From the NCBI GenBank assembly GCA_003132405.1, contig PKXQ01000057.1:3668-67667 (forward strand): a stretch of 64,000 nt of DNA, written 5' to 3'. Each line of letters starts with the position of its first letter. Position 1 is the first letter of the stretch. Position numbers and translations under genes: made by a program. This document shows, piece after piece, positions 50,020-60,152 of this stretch. Source of the DNA: Acidobacteriaceae bacterium. Its GTDB lineage: Bacteria > Acidobacteriota > Terriglobia > Terriglobales > Acidobacteriaceae. The notes beneath the pieces were generated by a model. It saw only the letters and a program-made list of their open reading frames with translations. It did no database searches and was not told the origin of the DNA.

Positions 50020-51399
50020 ATGGCGCGGCGCATACGCACAACCAAGAATCTCGCCAAGCGGATGGACTTGCAGTATTTCAAGAAGCCCCATCCCTTACGC
50101 AGATGGCGGCACTGGTTGTCCATTCTGGTCCCACTCGTTGCTATCGGATGGTTCGCGCTCCAGCGCGCCAACAGCCAGAAGATCTACAGCAGCGGACCGC
50201 TCTCGGCGGCACACGCCGTGTTAGGAAAGCAATGCAACATCTGCCATGTAACTAAGCTCGGGTTCTTTCGCGCCGCAGTTAGTGATGATGCCTGTGCAAA
50301 ATGCCACGACGCTCCCGCGCATCATCCCGACAAAGTTACTCATAAAGTAAGTTGCGCTTCGTGCCACGTAGAGCATCGAGCTTCCCCTCGATTGGCGAGC
50401 ACAGATGATTCAAGTTGTACCCAGTGTCATGCCAACTTACTAACTAGGAGCGGCAGCTCGCAGTTTGAGCGCGTCGTGAAAGATTTCGACAAACAGCATC
50501 CGGAGTTTGCAGCGTTACGTCCTGGCGGCACTGATCCGGGCCAGATCAAGCTAAATCACTACGCGCACCTGCGTCCCAATCTCGCCGGACCGTCGGGTCC
50601 GGTGCAAATGGATTGTCAGGACTGCCACCGGCTGACGGCCATGAACAGTAGCTGGCCATATTCCATCCCTGACTCGGCGCCTAAGCCTCTTCCCGTTGCA
50701 GGCCGCACGGATGCGGACATGAGACATCCTCGCTCTCGCGATTACATGTCGCCGATTCTCTACGTCAGTCAATGCGCCGGATGTCACGTGAAAGACCTGC
50801 AGTTCGACAAGCGCTTCGATCAAGCTGCGCCGCATGACAAGCCAGAAGCTGTTCAGGCATTTTTGGTTCAGAAATACAGCGATTACTTCGCGACGCATCC
50901 GCGAGCGCTCTCTGAAGCAGTAGCTCCGGAGCGGATTTTGCCCGGCGCGACTATCTCGGTCAACATGAATCTGCCGCTACCGGTTCCGCGCACCCGCCAG
51001 GAATGGATCGATCAGCAAGTCATGCTGGCCGATCGATTGTTATTCGACAAAGGCTGCAAACTCTGCCACGTAATGATTGAAGGTAACGGGTCACTGCCAA
51101 CGGTTACGAAGTCCTCGATTCCGTCGCGTTGGTTCCTCCACGCCGAATTCAGCCACGACTCCCATCGCTTATTAACCTGCACGGCGTGTCACGACCGGAC
51201 TCCCGAAAGCCGCCAAACCGCCGACATCCTGCTTCCCAGCATCGCATCCTGCCGCAGTTGCCACGAGGACAACGGGCCGCAACACGATGCCGCCAGCGGT
51301 CGCTGTTCCGAGTGCCACGCCTACCACGATTGGATCAAAGAACAGCCTAGCAAGGGGAACTTCACCATCCCAGAATTGCGAGCCGCCGCGTTCAGGTAG
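50020..51399 (+). CDS. Membrane-anchored decaheme cytochrome c
   Basis: A 459-aa cytochrome with a single N-terminal helix (HWLSILVPLVAIGWFALQRA) and exactly ten CXXCH motifs: CNICH, CAKCH, CASCH, CTQCH, CQDCH, CAGCH, CKLCH, CTACH, CRSCH and CSECH. The anchor implies attachment to the inner membrane facing the periplasm, as in NapC/CymA-like or MtrA-like relays, though the haem count matches MtrA. It is the last gene of the plus-strand operon and ends 8 bp from the convergent LVIVD cytochrome gene. It should take electrons from the membrane subunit. Confidence 0.92.
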   Translation: MARRIRTTKNLAKRMDLQYFKKPHPLRRWRHWLSILVPLVAIGWFALQRANSQKIYSSGPLSAAHAVLGKQCNICHVTKLGFFRAAVSDDACAKCHDAPAHHPDKVTHKVSCASCHVEHRASPRLASTDDSSCTQCHANLLTRSGSSQFERVVKDFDKQHPEFAALRPGGTDPGQIKLNHYAHLRPNLAGPSGPVQMDCQDCHRLTAMNSSWPYSIPDSAPKPLPVAGRTDADMRHPRSRDYMSPILYVSQCAGCHVKDLQFDKRFDQAAPHDKPEAVQAFLVQKYSDYFATHPRALSEAVAPERILPGATISVNMNLPLPVPRTRQEWIDQQVMLADRLLFDKGCKLCHVMIEGNGSLPTVTKSSIPSRWFLHAEFSHDSHRLLTCTACHDRTPESRQTADILLPSIASCRSCHEDNGPQHDAASGRCSECHAYHDWIKEQPSKGNFTIPELRAAAFR

Positions 51400-51407
51400 C
51401 TTCCGGA

Positions 51408-54400
51408 TCAGCGCGTGGGCCCCGGTGGACTATCCGTAACCGTGTAGAGTTGCCCATCGCGGAGATACATGCGCTGCATTTCCTGCTGATTGAATGGGCG
51501 CGCGCCGCGCCGTCCGAGCACCGCTACTTGATTGCCGCTTTCATCAACTGCGCGATCCCGATCGATGCCCTTCGATACAGCTAGCGCCGGACCACGCGTG
51601 TGGTGAGTCGCGATCAGCTTGGGAGTGGGGCGCGGGCTGAATCCAGAGAAGTTGGGATTGTCGGTGGGCGAAAATAACTGAACAACGCGCAGTCCGTTCT
51701 TGCCATCGGCCACGTAGGCGAACAGTTCCGATGAGACCATGCCGAGTTTGGCGTCGTTCACGTCATTCAGGGCGCCGTCGGCGTTGAAGATCTGATCGAG
51801 CTTTGGCTGCTCGGGATGTTCAACGTCCACAATAGCCAATCCCTGCTTGCCCGCAGAAACGTACGCGTAGGTGCGCGCAACGTACACATTACGCGCATCG
51901 GCCAGTGGAACCTGCGCCCCCGGAACCGGCACCGGCCGGTCGAGATGAGTTATATCCAGAACCTTGAGTCCTTGACCATCTACCACGAAGGCGTAACGGA
52001 ACTGCACTGCGATTCCTCGCGGCTCGACAAGAAAAGGCGCGCCAACCTGCGCCACTAGTTCGGGCTTAAGTGGATTGTCGAGACTCACCACGGCCAAGCC
52101 TGCATCGCAAAGAATGTAGGCATAAGTCCCTGCGATTGCGATCTTGCGTGCTCCCTTGAGCGCACCATTGGGATTGAAAGCCAAAGCACGTTTAAGAAAA
52201 TTATTGCTGGGATCGCCGTCGAGCAACGTGCCGACCCCAGGACTCTGACCCTTAAGATTGGGATCGCCAATTACGACTAAACCTTCTTCCTTGTCCGCGA
52301 CAAAGAGAAACCCATAGATGAGATGAATCGGCTGTTCTTCATTTTCCGGCCGGTGCGTGCGCAACGGATCGACACCGAGGGTCGTCGGAGTAGCCACAGC
52401 CATCGCATATTTTGTGGGCACATAAAAGCGCTGCCCCAGCGGTGAAACCGGCGCAGTAATCGTGCGTTGAGAAATATCTTTGTCGTCGACATTCGCAATG
52501 TCATAAACACGCAGGCCGCCCCTTCCCATCGCCGCGTAAAGATATTCGCCCCGCGCCTGCACATCCAGAACATCCGACCCGCCGTGCCCGTACGCTTCTT
52601 TCAGTTCACGATTGTTTTTTACGTGCTTGCTGTAGTCGTCTGGATACGCGAGCTTTTGCAGATCACTTCCGATGACTGCGGGAGGCTCGTCATGAACGGT
52701 CACCGCAACGGCTTCGTATCCGTGGCTTCCCGTCGCCACGTAAACGTAGCGGCCCATAAAGTTCATAAAGTTTGTGCCGAGCAGGAGTAACTGCGTCAAC
52801 CAGGCATTGTTGTCGCCGGCCGTCGAGACATGACAATCAGTGCAACCCTTAGTCTCACGCGCGCGCACCGTATGCGGCACGAAGGTGCTGAACGCCTGCC
52901 CGCTGAAACCTTCGGCGGAAATCGTCTGCTGTTGGTAATAAATCCAGTCGCGATTGTTGTTCTGCGAACTAACCAACACAGCACATGCCGACCGCACCGG
53001 GGCGACCCGATGACCTGTGACTGTGCCATCAATGGCAAGACTAAACACATCGTCGCGCAGCACCTGAAAGTTGTAGGAGGTCCAATTGCGCGTCGTCAGC
53101 CCTTCGTTGTGCAGCATCGGCATCTTCTGATTCGCCGTCATCGAAAGATGGCAGCCATAACAAGTCGGAGCCCATGAACTATGGCATGCATAACACGTCA
53201 TCCGGCTATTCTGGTGCGCCAGTTGCGATGGATCCCCATTCGCGCTTCCCCACGTGCTTCCATCCTTCTGAATCGTCTTAGCGAGCCGCGATTTCTCGCT
53301 GTAATGCGCATTCCCAGGAGTAATCGAATCGATAACCTGCACCACTTCCCACTGCCGATCTTTTTCCAGCATCGAACGCTGAAACAGCCGATCTCCCTCC
53401 CAATAGAAACGCCGCCCGCCCCAAGGCGTGCGCAATCGATCAAGCGCAGTTCCACCGTTAGGCGCGGCGATGCCCGAGGTCCGCAGCGTCGCTCGTTGCT
53501 CGATCGTGCCGTGACAATCCACGCAGTCGACCTCGATCGCGTTCCGGGTCTCTCCATACAATTTTCCATTGCCGTGACTGTCCTGCTCAAAGTGGCAATC
53601 GATGCAATGCATTCCCTTTTCCAGATGAATATCTTTCAGGTGCACAGCCTTCGTGAATTTGTCCGGATCATCGAACGAAACCTGCTTATCTTCCGCATCG
53701 AGAAGATTGCCTTGGCGATCATGCTTGAAGACCGCGCGAAAAATCCATCCGTGACTATGAAAGTCGGCAAACTGTGTATTCTTGAGGCTCTTATTAAATT
53801 CCGGCGTCCCCGTCTTTTCGAGGAAATCCACATCGGACCATAAACCGCGAATTGCAGCCCGCTCTGGATTGCGCGTCTGAATCTCCTGCTGTTCCTTCGC
53901 ACTCGGATATCGTTGCTCCTTCGGATACATCTTGTCGCCGTCGATCTCGTTATCCCACCAGGTGTAGCCAAAATAAGTTGCCACCATGTTGGTGCCAGGA
54001 TGAATGTGGCAAACAATGCACTGGCTCGACGGAATGGATCGGGTGAACTCGTGGCGAATCGGATGGCCGGGCTCATTCCTCGGGATGGTCGGATCGGCAG
54101 TTGCGCTCTGCCCCAAATTTCCCGCTGCCGAATAATGTCCAGAATGTTCGGCCGAACGATCGTTGGCGTAGATCACGTGACAAGCGCTGCATCCGCTGGC
54201 GCGATAATCACCGGGTTGATCGTTGGTTCCCGGAAACGACAGCAGAGGATCGAGCAAGCGCGTTTTTTGCAAGCCGAGCACAGTAGGGTCTGTGCGCAAT
54301 AGCGTGCCAAAGCCGCGCTCGCCGAGTTTGACATCTGGCTTTCCCGGTTGTTCGTCAAGGCTAGGTATCCCGACTTCAGGTTTTTTTTCACCACCGCGCT

Positions 54401-55178
54401 CGAAAACTCGCAACACATTGCCCGGCTGCGAGACCTCCCACCGCTCGATCGGTTCGAGGTAAGGGAGAATGCCTTTAGTGCGCGTCTCTTCCGCAGTCGG
54501 CGGCGGAAAGGTTTGCAATCTCTGCGGCTTTCCATCCGCGGTATAGCTCTCGCCAAAGAAAGGATTCTTCAGCGGCACCGCGCCGTTGTTATAAAGCGCC
54601 GCGCCCCACAGCATCGCGCCGTGCGTCATCATGCTAGTCCGCACGCGCTGCACCTCTGCACCATGACAACCGGACCGGCCACAAGTTTGCTCGGCAACTC
54701 GCAAATCGCCAGGGTTTACAAACTTGACGTAATCCGCGTCTTCCTTCAACCACTGCGTATAAGCGCGAACCGGGTTGGCCGACGATCGAGCATTCTCCGC
54801 AAACCGAGGCCGCGGATGAGCCTGTCCGATCAATTCCTGATATTGCGGCGACGCTTGCGCAACGCCCGTCGGCAGCACGATCTGCGGATTTCCCCCATGG
54901 CAGTCAGTACAACCCACACGCACGGTTCCGGTGGTGTGCATGGTCGCGCTGTCCATGGTATTATGGCAACTTACGCAACCCGCCGATTTCCCCTGCGCTT
55001 CGTCGAGCGAGTCTCCAAGGCCCGGCGAGCTTGGCTCAGCATTGGCTTGTGCCGACGATCCCGCATCACGTTCTGACGCCGAAGTTCTGGCCAAAACATC
55101 AAACACCGCCGACGCCGCGCAGATAATCGCCGTCACGAGCAAGACTTGCGCGAAGCGTCGACCCGAACAAATACGCAT
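51408..55178 (-). CDS. Large decaheme cytochrome with C-terminal LVIVD beta-propeller
   Basis: A 1256-aa exported protein with an N-terminal signal/anchor ([19 protein letters not shown]). The first 800 residues contain nine CXXCH motifs (CVSCH, CTDCH, CSACH, CIVCH, CIDCH, CVDCH, CYACH, CYGCH, CTDCH) and one CX4CH (CGRSGCH), ten haem sites in all. The last 430 residues are LVIVD-type repeats, e.g. [54 protein letters not shown], predicted to form a beta-propeller. The protein could sit at the outer membrane or cell surface with the propeller as a docking or substrate domain. It is 10 bp downstream of the barrel gene in the same operon. Confidence 0.9.
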   Translation of the reverse strand: MRICSGRRFAQVLLVTAIICAASAVFDVLARTSASERDAGSSAQANAEPSSPGLGDSLDEAQGKSAGCVSCHNTMDSATMHTTGTVRVGCTDCHGGNPQIVLPTGVAQASPQYQELIGQAHPRPRFAENARSSANPVRAYTQWLKEDADYVKFVNPGDLRVAEQTCGRSGCHGAEVQRVRTSMMTHGAMLWGAALYNNGAVPLKNPFFGESYTADGKPQRLQTFPPPTAEETRTKGILPYLEPIERWEVSQPGNVLRVFERGGEKKPEVGIPSLDEQPGKPDVKLGERGFGTLLRTDPTVLGLQKTRLLDPLLSFPGTNDQPGDYRASGCSACHVIYANDRSAEHSGHYSAAGNLGQSATADPTIPRNEPGHPIRHEFTRSIPSSQCIVCHIHPGTNMVATYFGYTWWDNEIDGDKMYPKEQRYPSAKEQQEIQTRNPERAAIRGLWSDVDFLEKTGTPEFNKSLKNTQFADFHSHGWIFRAVFKHDRQGNLLDAEDKQVSFDDPDKFTKAVHLKDIHLEKGMHCIDCHFEQDSHGNGKLYGETRNAIEVDCVDCHGTIEQRATLRTSGIAAPNGGTALDRLRTPWGGRRFYWEGDRLFQRSMLEKDRQWEVVQVIDSITPGNAHYSEKSRLAKTIQKDGSTWGSANGDPSQLAHQNSRMTCYACHSSWAPTCYGCHLSMTANQKMPMLHNEGLTTRNWTSYNFQVLRDDVFSLAIDGTVTGHRVAPVRSACAVLVSSQNNNRDWIYYQQQTISAEGFSGQAFSTFVPHTVRARETKGCTDCHVSTAGDNNAWLTQLLLLGTNFMNFMGRYVYVATGSHGYEAVAVTVHDEPPAVIGSDLQKLAYPDDYSKHVKNNRELKEAYGHGGSDVLDVQARGEYLYAAMGRGGLRVYDIANVDDKDISQRTITAPVSPLGQRFYVPTKYAMAVATPTTLGVDPLRTHRPENEEQPIHLIYGFLFVADKEEGLVVIGDPNLKGQSPGVGTLLDGDPSNNFLKRALAFNPNGALKGARKIAIAGTYAYILCDAGLAVVSLDNPLKPELVAQVGAPFLVEPRGIAVQFRYAFVVDGQGLKVLDITHLDRPVPVPGAQVPLADARNVYVARTYAYVSAGKQGLAIVDVEHPEQPKLDQIFNADGALNDVNDAKLGMVSSELFAYVADGKNGLRVVQLFSPTDNPNFSGFSPRPTPKLIATHHTRGPALAVSKGIDRDRAVDESGNQVAVLGRRGARPFNQQEMQRMYLRDGQLYTVTDSPPGPTR

Positions 55179-55187
55179 AGCATTAGT

Positions 55188-57359
55188 TCAAAACGTCAGC
55201 CGAATGGTGGTGAAGCCGGAGATTAACACGCGTTTGTTGAAGATTTCCTCAAACCCTGCGCCCGGAAGCAAGTTTGATACTCCCGCCGTAATCACAATGT
55301 TCTCGGTCAATGGCGGACGATACTGCACCCCCATTCCGCTATCCGTTCCAATACTGTGCCGAATTCCCGGTTGTGCCAGCACGATTTGCAATGGCTCCGT
55401 GCGATCAAATCTCAGGTAGTTTGCATTCACGAAAGCGCGCAGCTTGGGAGTCACATTAAAATCGGCGCCCGCATTGAATACATAAGCCCCAGGGTTCACA
55501 AAGTTCGCCTGCCCTTCCTCCTTATTAGTACGCAAGCTCACCAGCAAGCTGCCCGGATTCGCGAGCGCAATTCCCGTGCCCGTCAGTCGAATGCCTTGCT
55601 GATCGAAGAAGCTGAACGCTCCACCGGCGAAATTCGTTTCATCCACAATCGTATCGAAACCGCGAGCGCTCGAACTGCGGCCGCCTCCAAGCGCATCCGA
55701 CTGATTGCTCGGATCCCCCGATGCGTAAAAAAACGACGACCGGAATCGCACCCAATCTTTATCCACCGACAATTCCAGCGCCGCCATTCTCCCATCGATG
55801 TCGATGCGGCGTCCCGCAATCGGATTGAGCGTGTCATGGCCCAGCGCCTGATAAAACGCATGGCTAACATTCAGGCGGCCAATGTGGCCGTTGCTGGCCC
55901 AACCAAGATAGTAGGCATGAATACCGTGCGGCTCAATTAGCCCGACAGGCGCAGGACGCACCAGAAATCCATTGTCGTCATAGTGAATTGAGGGATCGTC
56001 GCGGTTGTAATGAAAACTGAATTCCGTGGTATAGCCCTTGGCAAAGAAATCCTGTATGTACACATTCCCCACGTAAACCTGTTGATGACGCGGCTCAAAA
56101 GTATTCAATCCGCTGTTCGTGTTCTTCTCCAGAAAATAAAACCATGCCAAGTTGTAGTTAATGCGGTTCGAACGCAGATTGCCGAAGATGCGAACGCCAG
56201 GCTGCTCCTCAGCAAAAATAAAGCCGCGAAAATCGCTGACAAATTGCTGAATGCCCGCCCGTACGGAAACGAAATCAAAATTCGGGCTAAGGTCGTGCAG
56301 TTTGGCCTCGACAAATCCCTCCTGCAAACCGGCATGCGTGTCGAAGCGATTGGTCCCGTCGCGGACGTCAACATTAACCAGCCCGCGCTCGCGCGTTTGC
56401 AGAAAATTGAGATTGAATTCCGGCGTGAAACGTATGCGGAAATCAATGGGCCGAAAACTAGTGTCGCCTTCGAAGAGATCAAAAGAGAGCCGAAAACTCT
56501 GCGAGGCAAACGCCTGCTCGCCGCGGCCAAAGAAGTTAGAGCTGCCTCCTTGCTCAGCCGATACACCGCTCGGCACTGGCAAGCGACGCACATCCAACCC
56601 TGTGATGCTGGTCCCCGTGAAATTAAAGAACCATCGCTGTCCCCACTTTGTACCAAAAATCGGCTCGTCTCCCTTGAGGCGGCTGCGATTGAACGGATCG
56701 TACCAATGGCCCTTCGTATAGGGAAACTCTCCGCCCTTGCCATAGCGATCCCACGCCGGCAGCGGAACATTCCAGCGGTCGGGATCTTTCGCAAAATTTG
56801 CGGAGTCCGGCGGAAGTTGCTCAGGAGAGATCCCAAGCGGCCCCGGAGAAGACGGCGTTTCGCCAGTTCGCAATCCGGGATACGTACTAGCCGGCACAGG
56901 TGGACTCACTTGTGACGAAACCGCAGCGCCCGGCACTCCAGACGGTCCTTTAGTCGCCGAGGTCGCGCCAGCAATCGGCTCCAACTCCAGATCCTCCACC
57001 TCCGCGTCCTTGATTTCGAGACCGGATAAACCGAGCGCCTCAAATCCTTCCTTCTCCGCCTTGAGTTCGTAGCTCCCAGGCGTAAGGTCAGTGAAGCGGA
57101 AAATGCCCTCAGCATCCGTAGTTTTTTCGCGAACCACAGCACCAGCTCGAAGTAAAGTAATTCTGACTCCCGGAATGCCCAAGTGACTCCGCCGATCTCT
57201 CACCGTTCCTTGCAGCGATGTAGTGTTGATGGGCTCGTGGCCTGGGATTCGTTGCGTTTGCCCCAACACCGTAACTTGAAGCGCAACCAGACACAGAAGC
57301 ACCGATCGAGAAGTCCACGCCTTCATCACCGGTAACATTCTCGCCAGGTCAATCCTCAT
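55188..57359 (-). CDS. Outer-membrane beta-barrel with N-terminal carboxypeptidase-regulatory-like domain
   Basis: A 723-aa protein with a signal peptide (SRSVLLCLVALQVTVLG). A CarboxypepD_reg-like Ig domain lies at about residues 48-125 (TSLQGTVRDRRSHLGIPGVR, TTDAEGIFRFTDLTPGSYEL). A Ser/Pro-rich linker follows, then a long barrel of alternating strands ending FNKRVLISGFTTIRLTF, with terminal aromatic Phe. No TonB box or plug is evident, so it looks like a porin-type conduit. ATG 57,359 is used; TTG 57,365 and ATG 57,326 are alternatives. It is the first gene of the operon with the 1256-aa decaheme cytochrome, which suggests a porin-cytochrome pair. Confidence 0.8.
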   Translation of the reverse strand: MRIDLARMLPVMKAWTSRSVLLCLVALQVTVLGQTQRIPGHEPINTTSLQGTVRDRRSHLGIPGVRITLLRAGAVVREKTTDAEGIFRFTDLTPGSYELKAEKEGFEALGLSGLEIKDAEVEDLELEPIAGATSATKGPSGVPGAAVSSQVSPPVPASTYPGLRTGETPSSPGPLGISPEQLPPDSANFAKDPDRWNVPLPAWDRYGKGGEFPYTKGHWYDPFNRSRLKGDEPIFGTKWGQRWFFNFTGTSITGLDVRRLPVPSGVSAEQGGSSNFFGRGEQAFASQSFRLSFDLFEGDTSFRPIDFRIRFTPEFNLNFLQTRERGLVNVDVRDGTNRFDTHAGLQEGFVEAKLHDLSPNFDFVSVRAGIQQFVSDFRGFIFAEEQPGVRIFGNLRSNRINYNLAWFYFLEKNTNSGLNTFEPRHQQVYVGNVYIQDFFAKGYTTEFSFHYNRDDPSIHYDDNGFLVRPAPVGLIEPHGIHAYYLGWASNGHIGRLNVSHAFYQALGHDTLNPIAGRRIDIDGRMAALELSVDKDWVRFRSSFFYASGDPSNQSDALGGGRSSSARGFDTIVDETNFAGGAFSFFDQQGIRLTGTGIALANPGSLLVSLRTNKEEGQANFVNPGAYVFNAGADFNVTPKLRAFVNANYLRFDRTEPLQIVLAQPGIRHSIGTDSGMGVQYRPPLTENIVITAGVSNLLPGAGFEEIFNKRVLISGFTTIRLTF

Positions 57360-57441
57360 CGCCAAATGGAGTTGCTTCTGATAGCCCGCATCAGATCGGG
57401 CCTAACACCTATCACAACCACAACTCGGGAGCAAGCCTTGC

Positions 57442-57469
57442 TTGACTTTGCATCGCTCACCGTCATAAT
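57442..57469 (+). promoter_or_regulatory. Putative sigma-70 promoter of the GlcG-like lipoprotein gene
   Basis: TTGACT (57,442-57,447) and CATAAT (57,464-57,469) with a 16-bp spacer, 45 bp upstream of the ATG at 57,514, in the divergent region shared with the barrel gene. Confidence 0.5.
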
Positions 57470-57513
57470 GAATCATCGCGAAAACATTAAGACACTATTA
57501 TGAACACGAGGCT

Positions 57514-59103
57514 ATGAAGACCAGAACGGAAAATCATTTTCCTGTGAGGCTTTCTGCATTCTCTCTCATGCTTTGTGCGACAGCGCTGTTCTCGATATCC
57601 TGCGGCAGCGGATCTTCCTCGACGAGTTCGCCTGACCCTCCACCACCCGCAGCAACGCCGCTCAGCATCACAGACGTAACTAACGTGGTTCAAAACGCCG
57701 TAACGTCGGTGAATGCTCCCATGGTAGTCGCGGTTGCCGACCGCGCCGGAAATATTCTCGCCGTATTTGAAACGCCGGGAGCCCCAACCATCGCGACAGG
57801 AAATTTTGGTCAGACAGTGCCAGCCGATGAACTAGCCGTCAGCCTCGCGCGTACGGCAGCCTTGTTTAGCAATGATCAGGCTCCGCTTTCTTCCCGCACC
57901 GTCCGCTTCATCAGCGGCGTTCATTTTCCACCCGGAGTCGCCGGCACTCCCAACGGTGATCTCTACGGCATAGAAAATACCAATCGCGGCTGCACGCTAA
58001 GCACAAACTACCTCCCCGGTCACGGATTGAATCCCTCTCTGTCGATCGATGGTTCCAGCTTCGGCCTCGGCATCATTACGGGCAAAGCCGACACCAACGA
58101 CAGCAATCCGCTGGCAGTCAATCCCGGCGGCGTGCCTTTGTTCAATGGCGGAGCAGTCGGCGGCGTGGGCGTCGTCAGCACATCTCCGGCGATCGCCGAA
58201 TACGCTGCCTATTCGGGCGCGATGAATTCAGGTTTGCTGCCTACACCGGCTCAGCTTCCGCCGCCAGGCGTCGTCATCGTCGGCGGAGTCGCGTTGCCTT
58301 TCGTCGCTCAAACAACGCAACCGGCGGGCACTTCGCCCGGTACCTTCGCGGGCTCGTACAGTGTCCCCGCAACGACCGGCACGCTTCCGCCCGAAGGATA
58401 CCTGGTCGGTCCAAATGCAGGCACGGCGCTCTCGCAGAATGACGTCAGTGAAATCATTGCGAATGCCGTAGCAACCGCGAACCTAACGCGAGCCGTCATT
58501 CGCCTGCCCCCAGGCTCGCGCACAAAAATGACGATCGCCGTCTCCGATCTCGACGGCACGCTTCTCGGCCTCTATCGCATGCACGATGGAACGGTATTCA
58601 GCGCCGACGTGGCGGCCACGAAAGCCCGCAACGTGATCTGGTTCAGCACGACCGGAGTGCGGGATTTGCCCGGCATTCCAACGAGCACGGCAGTCACGAA
58701 TCGCACCGTAGGCTTCGGAACCCAGCCCATGTTCCCCCCCGGCATCGACGGCTCTGGCGCGGGGCCATTTTTTCCTCTATATCTTTACGACATCGCCAAC
58801 CCTTGCACGCAGGGATCGGAAGGCGGCTCCGCGAACACAAACAACATGAGCGGAGTCGTCTTTTTCCCCGGCAGCCTGCCCCTCTATCAAAATGGCGTTC
58901 TGGTCGGCGGCTTGGGCGTTAGCGGAGACGGCGTCGATGAAGATGACTTCGTCACTGCGGGAGCAGTGAATGCCGCCTGCGGATCGGGCGGCCCCTGTGG
59001 TATTCCTGATTTTCAGGCGCCCGTAAATATCCGCGCCGATCAAGTCGTGATCGACAACGTGCGCCTGCCCTACCTGAAGTTCCCGCGAAATCCAACCGAG
59101 TGA
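57514..59103 (+). CDS. Lipoprotein with duplicated GlcG/HbpS-like haem-binding domain
   Basis: A 529-aa lipoprotein. The signal ends LMLCATALFSISCGSGSSS (lipobox Cys about residue 30). Two GlcG/HbpS-like (DUF336-type) domains follow. The first is at about residues 50-250 (ITDVTNVVQNAVTSVNAPMV, VAVADRAGNILAVFETPG). The second is at about residues 310-510 (LSQNDVSEIIANAVATANLT, TIAVSDLDGTLLGLYRMHDG). Each ends in a glycine-rich GGVGVVS/GGLGVSGDG strand. This fold binds haem or cobalamin-like tetrapyrroles in some members. Being next to a large cytochrome cluster, haem capture or delivery at the surface is a possible role. Its stop abuts the start of a decayed gene. Confidence 0.8.
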   Translation: MKTRTENHFPVRLSAFSLMLCATALFSISCGSGSSSTSSPDPPPPAATPLSITDVTNVVQNAVTSVNAPMVVAVADRAGNILAVFETPGAPTIATGNFGQTVPADELAVSLARTAALFSNDQAPLSSRTVRFISGVHFPPGVAGTPNGDLYGIENTNRGCTLSTNYLPGHGLNPSLSIDGSSFGLGIITGKADTNDSNPLAVNPGGVPLFNGGAVGGVGVVSTSPAIAEYAAYSGAMNSGLLPTPAQLPPPGVVIVGGVALPFVAQTTQPAGTSPGTFAGSYSVPATTGTLPPEGYLVGPNAGTALSQNDVSEIIANAVATANLTRAVIRLPPGSRTKMTIAVSDLDGTLLGLYRMHDGTVFSADVAATKARNVIWFSTTGVRDLPGIPTSTAVTNRTVGFGTQPMFPPGIDGSGAGPFFPLYLYDIANPCTQGSEGGSANTNNMSGVVFFPGSLPLYQNGVLVGGLGVSGDGVDEDDFVTAGAVNAACGSGGPCGIPDFQAPVNIRADQVVIDNVRLPYLKFPRNPTE

Positions 59104-60124
59104 GCCAGCAGGCCAGAGCACGAGCTTGACCACAACCTTCGCGCCGTAGTCCGGCGACGGCCTTCCTGGAAGCGTCTCTCTTGAATATTCCCGAACCTTC
59201 GGAAGACGCCACTCGAACACGGTCACCGTTTTTCTCGCGGGCATAGGAACAGTTGCCGGTCAACTTGTCGCCAGTCCCACCAGCCTTGCCTTCGGCAGCG
59301 TCCAAGTCGGCAACAGCACAAACTTGTCCGAGACCCCCACCAACACCGGCGGATCCACCCTCACTATCTCCTCCGCTACTCCGAGTCGCACCGGATTCTC
59401 CATCAGCGGCCTGACTCTCCCCCTCAATCTCAACGCCAATCAAAGCGTGACTTTCACCGCAACCTTTACCCCGACCGCCGCCGGCGCAGCCAGCGGCAGC
59501 TTGTCCGTCGTCTCCACCGCATCCAACTCCCCGCTCGCCATCCCGCTCTCCGGCACCGGAACCACCGCCGGAACCTTGGCCGTCTCTCCCACCACCTTCG
59601 CCTTCGGCAACGTCAACGTCGGATCCAGCTCCGCCCTCGGCGCCAGCCTCATCGCCAGCGGCGCCGCCGTCACCATCAATTCCGCCAGCAGCAACAGCAG
59701 CGAATTTGTCCTCTCCGGAATCTCCTTCCCCATCACCATTCCCGCCGGCCAATCCTCCACCTTCACCGCAACCTTCACGCCCCAATCCAGCGGAGCCGCC
59801 TCGGCCTCACTCTCATTCACCAGCAACGCCTCCAACTCGCCCGCCGCTCAATCCCTGACCGGCACCGGCGTAACCGCAACTCAGCACATCGTCGACCTCT
59901 CCTGGACCGCATCTTCCGGCGCCATCGGCTATAACATCTATCGCGGCACCGTCTCGGGCGGCCCCTACACCATGATCAACTCGTCGCTCGACAGCACCAC
60001 CGCCTACACCGACAGCACCGTGGTCTCCGGCACTACCTACTACTACGTAGCCACAGCAGTCAATTCCAGTTCCGAAGAAAGCGGCTACTCCAATCAAGCC
60101 ACCGCCGTGATTCCGACGCCATGA
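59102..60124 (+). pseudogene. Decayed choice-of-anchor D / FnIII surface-protein gene
   Basis: From base 59,324 an open frame of 266 codons encodes one partial and one complete choice-of-anchor D Ig-like domain (TLAVSPTTFAFGNVNVGSSS, AGQSSTFTATFTPQSSGAAS) and a C-terminal fibronectin type III domain (VDLSWTASSGAIGYNIYRGT). The same frame is readable upstream to 59,102: PAGQSTSLTTTFAP, then TAG at 59,147 where Ala/Gln is expected, then SGDGLPGSVSLE and LVASPTSLAFGSVQVGNST. So an earlier domain is present but carries a stop, and the signal peptide and 5' end are lost at the junction with the GlcG-like gene. The downstream part may still be translated from TTG 59,324, but it lacks an export signal. 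Confidence 0.75.
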
Positions 60125-60152
60125 GCGTGCTCGCAATTTGTAAGAGAGATGG

